Below, piece after piece: positions 47,885 through 55,201 of a DNA stretch of 64,000 nucleotides. The DNA is from Bathymodiolus thermophilus thioautotrophic gill symbiont. GTDB taxonomy: Bacteria; Pseudomonadota; Gammaproteobacteria; PS1; Pseudothioglobaceae. The notes below the pieces were generated by a model. The model was not told where the DNA came from, made no database searches, and saw only the letters and a list, made by a program, of their open reading frames with translations. Numbering within the stretch: the stretch's first letter is position 1; every line of letters starts with the position of its first letter. The position numbers and the translations under genes were made by a program. The stretch covers positions 930,001 to 994,000 of the forward strand of contig NZ_CP024634.1 in the NCBI RefSeq assembly GCF_003711265.1. Reading direction: 5' to 3'.

Positions 47885-48258
47885 ACAAACAACAAGACAT
47901 TATTATTTATAACACGGCTGATGGCAAAGCTTCTGTTGCACTTTACGCCAAAGATGGTGTCGTTTGGATGAACCAAAATCAACTGGCAGAACTTTTTAAC
48001 ACCTCTAAGCAAAATATCAGCCTTCATATTGCAAATACATTAAAATACAATGAGTTACAACAAAAATCAGTTGTCAAGGATTACTTGACAACTGCCTCTG
48101 ATGGCAAAAAATATAAGGTCGCTTTCTACGCTTTAGAAATGGTTTTAGCAGTTGGTTATCGTGTGAAAAGCATAAGAGGAGTACAATTTAGAACTTGGGC
48201 AACTGACACTCTAAAAAAATATAGAGTTAAAAGTTTTTTACAAACAATTAAAGAATAG
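47881..48258 (+). CDS. RhuM-like protein, probably truncated
   Basis: The 125-residue protein matches the N-terminal part of RhuM family proteins: VWMNQNQLAELFNTSKQNIS near 29, YYALEMVLAVGYRVKS-like region (FYALEMVLAVGYRV) near 81 and FRTWATDTLKKY near 100. Full RhuM proteins are about 330 residues, so the C-terminal two-thirds is missing. RhuM genes are often carried in type I R-M operons. It may be a decayed passenger or a functional short version. It overlaps hsdM by 4 bases. Confidence 0.75.
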   Translation: MNKQQDIIIYNTADGKASVALYAKDGVVWMNQNQLAELFNTSKQNISLHIANTLKYNELQQKSVVKDYLTTASDGKKYKVAFYALEMVLAVGYRVKSIRGVQFRTWATDTLKKYRVKSFLQTIKE

Positions 48259-48260
48259 TT

Positions 48261-48689
48261 ATGAGCGAAAATAAAGACATTAGATGGAAACAAAGATTTC
48301 AAAATTATTCAAAAGCATTCGCACTATTGCGCATTGTCATTGAAGAAAACGAAGACATCTTAACTTTATCCGACCTAGAAAAAGAAGGACTTATCAGACG
48401 ATTTAAATTCACCTTTGAACTGGCATGGAGAACGCTCAAAGATAAAATGCAAGAAGACGGTATTATGATAGACAAAATCAGCCCAAAATTCATCTTAAAA
48501 CTGGCGTATAACAGTAAATACATTAACAATATAAAAGTATGGATAGCAATGGTAAACGATAGAAATCTAATGAGCCATACCTATAACTTTGACAACTTTA
48601 ACAAAGTTTTGAAAGCACTACAAGACACCTATTATTTCCACCTAGAAGAACTTTATATAGACTTTATGACACAAGATTTAAACGAATGA
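48261..48689 (+). CDS. hepT: HepT-like HEPN toxin (nucleotidyltransferase-substrate protein)
   Basis: The 142-residue helical HEPN protein carries the exact RX4HXY motif: Arg101, His106 and Tyr108 in RNLMSHTY. From studied HepT-MntA systems, this motif is the RNase active site and its tyrosine is AMPylated by the partner MntA. The next gene encodes that partner and overlaps by 4 bases. Confidence 0.88.
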   Translation: MSENKDIRWKQRFQNYSKAFALLRIVIEENEDILTLSDLEKEGLIRRFKFTFELAWRTLKDKMQEDGIMIDKISPKFILKLAYNSKYINNIKVWIAMVNDRNLMSHTYNFDNFNKVLKALQDTYYFHLEELYIDFMTQDLNE

Positions 48690-49000
48690 TGTTTGGACTA
48701 AACACAACTCAAGCGCAAATACTACAAAGTATTTTTAAAAAACACCTTAAAACAGGATTGGTAATTGTTTACGGATCAAGGGTTAAAGGCACCTACACAA
48801 AATATAGCGATATAGATTTGGTTTTAAAAGCCACCCATCTTAACGCCCATCAAGTCGAGGATTTAATTGACGATATTATAGAAAGTGATTTTCCTTATTT
48901 GTGCGATATACAATTATTTGAAACTATCAACAATCCCAGTCTGTTAGATCATATTGATAGAATGGGAGAGGTTTTTTATCGGGGTGATGATAATGAGTAG
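48686..49000 (+). CDS. mntA: MntA-like minimal nucleotidyltransferase antitoxin
   Basis: The 104-residue protein has the minimal nucleotidyltransferase signature GSX10DXD (Gly30-Ser31 to Asp42/Asp44, in VYGSRVKGTYTKYSDIDL). In HepT-MntA pairs it neutralises the toxin by adding AMP to the HEPN tyrosine. It overlaps both hepT and hsdS. Confidence 0.88.
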   Translation: MMFGLNTTQAQILQSIFKKHLKTGLVIVYGSRVKGTYTKYSDIDLVLKATHLNAHQVEDLIDDIIESDFPYLCDIQLFETINNPSLLDHIDRMGEVFYRGDDNE

Positions 49001-50189
49001 TGGGGGTTTGAAATTGCCGAAAGGGTGGGAGGTTAAGAAACTGGGGGAAATATCTTTAGTCGGTGCAGGGAATTCTGCACCTCAAAATAAAGAGTTATTT
49101 AAAAATGGAAAGTATTTTTTTATTAGAACTTCTGATGTTGGAAAAATAAAAAAAGGACATATAAATTCGAGTAATGATTTATTGAGTGAAGAGGGAATTC
49201 TAAAATTAAAGTTACATAAAGCAGGAACAATACTTTTCCCAAAAAGCGGGGCATCTACATTTCTAAATCATAGGGTAATAATGGATATTGATGGCTATGT
49301 ATCAAGCCATTTAGCAACCATAAAACCCAATAAAAGGATTAAAGATAGATATGTTTGGTTCTACTTAATTATGATTGATGCAAAGGATTTAATGCAAAAT
49401 ATTGCTTACCCTTCTTTGAAATTATCTGATATAAGAAAAATCCCAATCCCAATCCCATTATTCCCCGAACAAAAACGCATAGTCGCCATTCTTGATAAAG
49501 CCTTTGCCGAAATAGCCAAAGCAGAAGCCATCGCCAAAACCAATTTACAAAACGCCAAAGAATTATTTGAAAGTTATTTGGATAATGTTTTTAAAAACAA
49601 AAGTGACGATTGGGAGGAAAAACTTTTAGGGGATATTTGTAAAATAGAGTCCAAGTTAATTGATCCAAAAGAATTAAAATATCAGGATTTTATTCACATT
49701 GGAGCAGGAAATATTGTTTCAGAAAAGGGAATGCTGATTGATTTAAAAACAGCAAAAGAGGAGGCTCTTATTTCTGGAAAATTCTTGTTTGATGACTCAA
49801 TGGTTTTGTATAGTAAAATACGACCGTATTTAATGAAAATTGTAAAATGTGAATTTAAGGGGTTGTGTAGTGCAGATATTTATCCATTAACGCCAATTAA
49901 AGGTAAATTGGTACAATCATTCTTATACTACTTATTGCTCTCAAGTCATTTTACAAAATATGCAATTGAAGGATCCCAAAGAGCAGGAATGCCAAAAGTA
50001 AATAGAAAACATCTTTTTAATTATTCGTTTTACTGCCCCTTGGTAAAACAACAAAAACAAATTATTCAAAAGTTAGATCAATTGCAATTTGAAATTAAAA
50101 AACTAGAGAAGATTTACCAACAAAAAAATGAAAGTTTAATAGCGCTTAGAAAATCAATCTTACAAAAAGCATTTGAAGGAGAATTATAA
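48993..50189 (+). CDS. hsdS: Type I restriction-modification specificity subunit HsdS
   Basis: The protein of about 398 residues has two target-recognition domains (residues about 5-165 and 200-345), each followed by a conserved helix: LFPEQKRIVAILDKAFAEIA near 155 and the QQKQIIQKLDQLQFEIKKLE region near 345. The pair sets the bipartite DNA target. The start is the ATG at 48993 (an ATG at 48987 is also possible); both overlap the mntA stop. Confidence 0.9.
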   Translation: MSSGGLKLPKGWEVKKLGEISLVGAGNSAPQNKELFKNGKYFFIRTSDVGKIKKGHINSSNDLLSEEGILKLKLHKAGTILFPKSGASTFLNHRVIMDIDGYVSSHLATIKPNKRIKDRYVWFYLIMIDAKDLMQNIAYPSLKLSDIRKIPIPIPLFPEQKRIVAILDKAFAEIAKAEAIAKTNLQNAKELFESYLDNVFKNKSDDWEEKLLGDICKIESKLIDPKELKYQDFIHIGAGNIVSEKGMLIDLKTAKEEALISGKFLFDDSMVLYSKIRPYLMKIVKCEFKGLCSADIYPLTPIKGKLVQSFLYYLLLSSHFTKYAIEGSQRAGMPKVNRKHLFNYSFYCPLVKQQKQIIQKLDQLQFEIKKLEKIYQQKNESLIALRKSILQKAFEGEL

Positions 50190-50210
50190 TTATGGAAACA
50201 AGGGAGCAAT

Positions 50211-52214
50211 ATGCAAATTAAAAAAATCGAAATACTTAATTTTAGATTGTTGAAAGATTTTAGTATTGACCTTGAAGACAACCTGTCTTTAATAATTGGC
50301 AAAAATAACACTGGAAAAACATCTTTGCTTTCACTTTTGGAGCTATTTTTCTCAAGTAAGACAAACCATTTTACTTTACATGATTTTAATCTTGAATTCC
50401 AGCAAGAAATTAAAGGTATATTAGATGAAGATATAACAAAAGAAAATTACAATAATTTAGAAATTAACCTTAAATTTTATATTGAATATTTTGAATCAGA
50501 TAATTTGAAAAACATATCTGATTTTATTCTTAATTTAGATCCCGAAGAAAACTATCTTGTTCTATCGTTTAGTTATGTATTGGAATATGAGAGCTATTCA
50601 AGGTTAAAAGGTGACTACAAGAAATTTAAAAATGAATTCAAAGATAAATCTGCAATAGACTTTCTTGGTAAAAATCACAAACAATATTTTTCAATCAAAA
50701 AAACAGTTGTTGAACATAACAAGGAAGAAAATGAAAAAGAAATAAAAGATGAGCAATTGTCAAAAATTATTTCACTTGAAACTATCAATGCCAAAAGAGA
50801 TGTATCAAATGGAGAAAGAGGAGGATTTACAAGCAATAAAACTCTTTCAAGACTTTCGTATCAATTTTATAGTCATTCAAACAAGTCAAATCCAACTACT
50901 GTTTCAGATTTACAAAGTGAATTAATTAGAACAGATGGCAAGTTAAATAAAACTTATAAAGCAATATTTGAAAAAGTAGTTGGTGACATAAGAAAATTCA
51001 GTGTTAACGATTCAGAAGTTTTAATAAAATCAAATCTTGAAGAGATGAATATCTTAAAAGATAATACTTCTGTTGTGTATAAGCAGGGGGATATGGAATT
51101 ACCAGAAGATTATAACGGTTTAGGGTATATGAATTTATTCGCCATGGTATTTAAACTTCATTTAATATTTGATTCCTTTAAAAAGAATGATGTAAATCAA
51201 GGGGGGCAAGCCGATATAAATTTATTGTTTATTGAAGAACCAGAGGCACATACCCACCCTCAAATGCAATATGTTTTTATTAAAAATATTAAAAACTTAT
51301 TAGCCGAAGGAAAGGAGGAATTAAATAATTTACAAACTATTATTAGCACTCACTCTTCTCATATTGCATCTCAAAGTGAGTTTAATGACATTAAGTATTT
51401 CAAAAAAATGGATAACCAAGTTACCTGTAAAAATTTATCTAATTTGGAAAACGAAGAAAATTCTGAAGATCGCGAAAGAATGAATTTTAATTTTTTAAAA
51501 CAACATCTTACGCTTTACAGAGCAGAGTTGTTTTTTGCTGAAAAGATTATTTTTATTGAGGGGGACACAGAAAGAATTTTATTGCCTGCTATGATGAAAA
51601 AAATTGATGAAGAAAAAAAAGAAGATGAAGGGTATATTCCTTTGTTGTCTCAAAATATTTCAGTTGTAGAAGTTGGTGCCTACTCTCATGTTTTTGATAA
51701 ATTTTTAAACTTTCTTGGAATTAAAACTTTAATAATAACCGATATTGATTCAGTTGATTCAAGTAAAAAAAAATGTGTTGTTGATGATGGAAAAAATACA
51801 AGCAACGCTTCTATAAAGTATTTTTTAAAAGATAAGGGGTGGGATGCCTTACAAAAATTAGAGCACACATCAAAAATATTATCAAAAACTGGGTCTTTGT
51901 GGGAGAAGAATGGAGATGGATTGCTTTGTATTGCCTACCAAATAAAGCAGAATAATTACCATGCCCGTAGTTTTGAAGATTCTTTTATTTCTATTAATAT
52001 TAACTTTATTGAAAACAATAAGAAGAATTTTAAAAGTTTGAAAAATATAATAAAAATAACATCGACACCCCCTAATTTTTATGAAATTGCAGATAATTGC
52101 ATTGATAAAAAAACTCTTTTTGCAATGGATATTCTTTATTACAGTAGCGAAAGTTATAAAGAATGGTGTGTGCCTGAGTATATAAAAGAGGGGTTAGTGT
52201 GGCTAGCGAAATAA
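50211..52214 (+). CDS. gajA: GajA-like OLD-family ATPase/TOPRIM nuclease (Gabija)
   Basis: The 667-residue protein has an N-terminal ABC-type ATPase with Walker A GKNNTGKT at residues 30-37 and Walker B LLFIEEPEAHTHPQMQ near 338. The C-terminal TOPRIM domain has IFIEGDTERILLP near 446 and the metal-binding DID near 508 (ITDIDSVD). This is the layout of OLD-family nucleases, including Gabija GajA, a DNA nuclease active against phage. It is longer than the B. cereus GajA (about 580). The partner helicase gene overlaps its end, supporting the Gabija assignment. Confidence 0.88.
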   Translation: MQIKKIEILNFRLLKDFSIDLEDNLSLIIGKNNTGKTSLLSLLELFFSSKTNHFTLHDFNLEFQQEIKGILDEDITKENYNNLEINLKFYIEYFESDNLKNISDFILNLDPEENYLVLSFSYVLEYESYSRLKGDYKKFKNEFKDKSAIDFLGKNHKQYFSIKKTVVEHNKEENEKEIKDEQLSKIISLETINAKRDVSNGERGGFTSNKTLSRLSYQFYSHSNKSNPTTVSDLQSELIRTDGKLNKTYKAIFEKVVGDIRKFSVNDSEVLIKSNLEEMNILKDNTSVVYKQGDMELPEDYNGLGYMNLFAMVFKLHLIFDSFKKNDVNQGGQADINLLFIEEPEAHTHPQMQYVFIKNIKNLLAEGKEELNNLQTIISTHSSHIASQSEFNDIKYFKKMDNQVTCKNLSNLENEENSEDRERMNFNFLKQHLTLYRAELFFAEKIIFIEGDTERILLPAMMKKIDEEKKEDEGYIPLLSQNISVVEVGAYSHVFDKFLNFLGIKTLIITDIDSVDSSKKKCVVDDGKNTSNASIKYFLKDKGWDALQKLEHTSKILSKTGSLWEKNGDGLLCIAYQIKQNNYHARSFEDSFISININFIENNKKNFKSLKNIIKITSTPPNFYEIADNCIDKKTLFAMDILYYSSESYKEWCVPEYIKEGLVWLAK

Positions 52215-54028
52215 TTAATAAAATCAAATCTCAAATTAAAATAGGCAATAATTTTCTTATAAGTGGTGGTGCAGGAAGCGGCAAAACCTATTCTTTAATG
52301 AAAGTCATAGATTTAATATATGAGATAGACTCTTCATCAACTATCGCTTGTATTACCTTTACTAATATTGCAGCAAATGAGATTAAACATAGGGCAAAAC
52401 ATGAGAAATTAGAGGTATTTACAATTCATGATTTTTTATGGAAATCAATAAAAAATTATCAAAATGATTTAAAAAAATCTCTTGTTGATTTAGTTATAAT
52501 GGAAAAAGAAGTGGAAAAATCAGGCATTAAATATACTGGAGAAAAAGATATATCTATTGAATATTTACAGGACAAAGAAATAAATTATAAAGACTATAGA
52601 AAAATAGATAATGGCATATTGTCACATGATGATATTTTTAAAATATCAAATTATATGTTTAAAACATATCCGTTATTATGTGATGTTTTAAAGGATAAAT
52701 ACGGATATATTCTTATTGATGAATATCAAGATACCGAAGAACAAGTTATTGACATTTTCCTAAAGTATTTACCAAAGTCAAATGATAAAAAAAATATTAT
52801 TGGTTTTTTTGGCGATTCTATGCAGTCAATATATTCGAATAGAATAGGCGACTTAAAGCAGTATATTAAAGATGGCTTAGTTTTTGAAATAAAAAAGAAT
52901 GACAATTGGCGATGCTCTGAAACAGTTATTGATCTTCTTAACAAAATTAGAACTGACGATATTCAACAAACACGAAAAAGAAGAGGTGATGAGATAGATA
53001 TAGATTTGAGTGGTAGTGCAAAATTCATTTATTCAAATGCTGAAGATATTGATTTTGAAAGCATAAAAATCAACCCGCTGTTTGAGCATTGGGATTTTAA
53101 TGATGTCAATGAAACAAAAGAGTTGTATCTGACACATAATTTAATAGCAGATAAGGCTGGTTTTGGTAAAATATTTCAAATTTATAACAATGATGAAATT
53201 ATTAAACAAGTAAAAAAAATTAAAAAAAAATCAGAGGAAGGCAGTTCATTAGATGACATTAAAAGTAAGACATTTGAAGAAGTTTTAAATATGGACATCG
53301 CCAAAGAAACACTGGCTTTTCAAGGATTTATTTCCGAGAATGGGGAGCTATTTAATCAAACTAAATCTATTTTTTTTGAGGAATTATCAAGAATTCGTTT
53401 AAATACAGACCAACTTATAGGTAATAATTCTGACAAATTATGCATTCATCTCAAAAAAATACAGGAAAGAATTGATTTATACGAAACAAAACAGGTTAAT
53501 GAGTTTACAAGAAAAGTAGATTATAAAATTTTATCAATTAACGACAAAAAAGAGTTAAAAAGTGCAATAGATACCATAGTTAATCAAAAAAATGAAACGA
53601 TAGAAACTATTGTTAATCTTGCAGATAGCATGAACATTGTGAAAAAAGATGATAATTTTACTAATTTTATTAATGAAAATCAATATGTGTACGATAGAGT
53701 TAAGAGTTTGCCGTTTACTGAAATAACCAATCTTTATAAATTTGAAGAAAAGAAAACCCCCTACTCTACGCAACATGGAATTAAAGGGGCTGAATTTAAT
53801 AATGTTTTTGTAATCTTAGATAATGGCAAGTGGAATCTATACAATTTTAAACACTTTTTTGAAGAAACTGCTAGAAAGGAGTCTATAGTCGAGCGAACAA
53901 ACAAAATGTTTTATGTGTGCTGCTCCAGAGCAAAAAAGAATTTGATTGTATTTTATCATCAACCTAGTGGTATAGCGTTAACAAAAGCAAAAGAGTGGTT
54001 TGGGCCTGAGAATGTACTGGAAATATAA
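52199..54028 (+). CDS. gajB: GajB-like UvrD/Rep-type helicase (Gabija)
   Basis: The 609-residue superfamily 1 helicase starts with GTG inside gajA (16-base overlap). Walker A is GGAGSGKT at residues 23-30. Further motifs are ITFTNIAANEI near 59, the DEYQDTEEQ motif II near 172, GDSMQSIYS near 205, YSTQHGIKGAEFNNVFV near 520 and the motif VI FYVCCSRAKKNLIVF near 570. Known GajB proteins are about 500 residues; the extra residues lie in the AT-rich middle. With GajA it forms a complete two-gene Gabija-like defence module. Confidence 0.88.
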   Translation: MASEIINKIKSQIKIGNNFLISGGAGSGKTYSLMKVIDLIYEIDSSSTIACITFTNIAANEIKHRAKHEKLEVFTIHDFLWKSIKNYQNDLKKSLVDLVIMEKEVEKSGIKYTGEKDISIEYLQDKEINYKDYRKIDNGILSHDDIFKISNYMFKTYPLLCDVLKDKYGYILIDEYQDTEEQVIDIFLKYLPKSNDKKNIIGFFGDSMQSIYSNRIGDLKQYIKDGLVFEIKKNDNWRCSETVIDLLNKIRTDDIQQTRKRRGDEIDIDLSGSAKFIYSNAEDIDFESIKINPLFEHWDFNDVNETKELYLTHNLIADKAGFGKIFQIYNNDEIIKQVKKIKKKSEEGSSLDDIKSKTFEEVLNMDIAKETLAFQGFISENGELFNQTKSIFFEELSRIRLNTDQLIGNNSDKLCIHLKKIQERIDLYETKQVNEFTRKVDYKILSINDKKELKSAIDTIVNQKNETIETIVNLADSMNIVKKDDNFTNFINENQYVYDRVKSLPFTEITNLYKFEEKKTPYSTQHGIKGAEFNNVFVILDNGKWNLYNFKHFFEETARKESIVERTNKMFYVCCSRAKKNLIVFYHQPSGIALTKAKEWFGPENVLEI

Positions 54029-54061
54029 TGACTTTAATGTCACAAAAAAAATCATGAAAAA

Positions 54062-54916
54062 ATGAAAAATCTACATAAATTACAATTATTCCAAGACCAA
54101 AAAATAAGAAGCCACTGGGACGAGGCAGCAGAAAAATGGTATTTTTCAATTATTGATATTGTGGAAATACTAACTGAACAAAAGGATTATCAGGGTGCAA
54201 GAAATTATTGGAAGGTTTTAAAACATCGGCTTTTAAAAGAAGGCAATGAAACGGTTACAAATTGTAACCAGTTGAAAATGTCTTCTGCTGATGGAAAAAT
54301 GAGGCTAACCGATGTTGCTGATACTAAAGATATTCTGCGTTTAATCCAATCCATCCCCTCTAAAAAAGCCGAGCCCTTTAAACAATGGTTGGCACAAGTT
54401 GGCAAAGAGCGATTGGACGAAATAGAAAATCCAGAACTTGCTCAAGTGCGAATGAAAGCGCTTTATGAGCAAAAAGGTTATCCAAAAGATTGGATTGATA
54501 AGCGACTACGGGGCATTGCGATTCGTCAGAATCTTACGGATGAATGGCAGGAAAGGGGCATTAGCGAGCAGCGAGATTATGCGATTTTAACGGCTGAAAT
54601 TTCCAAGGCGACTTTTGGAATGACGCCAAGTGAATACAAAGCGTTTAAAAATTTGCCGGTAAAATCAAAGGCCAATTTGCGTGATAATATGGATGATTTA
54701 GAGTTGATTTTTACAATGTTGGGTGAGCGAGTAACCACTGAAATATCCAAAGCGGAAAAGCCAGATACTTTGGTAAAAAACAAAAAAGTTGCCAAACGAG
54801 GTGGTACAGTGGCAGGTAATGCTAGAAAAGACACCGAAAAGGAATTGGGCAGAAGTGTGATGAATGCGGATAATTTGTTGGATTTGGGTAAAAAATTAGG
54901 GAAAAATAGCCGTTAG
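54062..54916 (+). CDS. Bro-N/antirepressor-like protein
   Basis: The 284-residue protein has an N-terminal Bro-N (baculovirus repeated ORF) domain (IRSHWDEAAEKWYFSIIDI near 15, YWKVLKHRL near 48), a middle helical part and a basic, glycine-containing C-terminus (KKVAKRGGTVAGNARKDTEK near 242). Such proteins are common beside type I R-M genes and in phages, where some are antirepressors. It may regulate the duplicated promoter directly downstream; that is inference. Confidence 0.75.
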   Translation: MKNLHKLQLFQDQKIRSHWDEAAEKWYFSIIDIVEILTEQKDYQGARNYWKVLKHRLLKEGNETVTNCNQLKMSSADGKMRLTDVADTKDILRLIQSIPSKKAEPFKQWLAQVGKERLDEIENPELAQVRMKALYEQKGYPKDWIDKRLRGIAIRQNLTDEWQERGISEQRDYAILTAEISKATFGMTPSEYKAFKNLPVKSKANLRDNMDDLELIFTMLGERVTTEISKAEKPDTLVKNKKVAKRGGTVAGNARKDTEKELGRSVMNADNLLDLGKKLGKNSR

Positions 54917-55201
54917 GTATTGGCAAAATAATAAGAAAAATCAGTGGGCTGTTTTTTTCTTGACTGGTTCTTGACTGTTGCAACTTATAGGTGTTAGGAT
55001 AGTTAAATAAAACTATATAAATCAAACGCTTATTGTAATTTTAGTTTCTTGACTGGTTCTTGACTGTTGCAACTTATAGGTGTTAGGATAGTTAAATAAA
55101 ACTATATAAATCAAACACTTATTGTAATTTTAGTTTCTTGACTGGTTCTTGACTGTGAATAAATAAGGTAAATAACTTAATGAAAATAAACACTTAAAAT
55201 A
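54917..55201. promoter_or_regulatory. Gap before hsdR with tandem promoter-like repeat
   Basis: These 285 bases are dominated by two full 89-bp units (54957-55045, 55046-55134) and a 22-bp start of a third. Each unit has TTGACT twice, 11 bases apart. The second TTGACT is followed after 18 bases by TAGGAT, a plausible promoter, and then by an inverted repeat ATAGTT/AACTAT. hsdR starts 45 bases after the last unit. Confidence 0.6.
54957..55156. repeat. 89-bp tandem repeat, 2.2 copies
   Basis: The two full units differ at a single position (CGCTT versus CACTT); the third copy stops after 22 bp. Near-identity implies recent duplication or ongoing copy-number change. Confidence 0.9.

Noticed and set aside
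54957-55156. Tandem repeat considered as a CRISPR array
   Set aside because: The whole 89-bp unit repeats with no variable spacers, and no cas genes are in the window.
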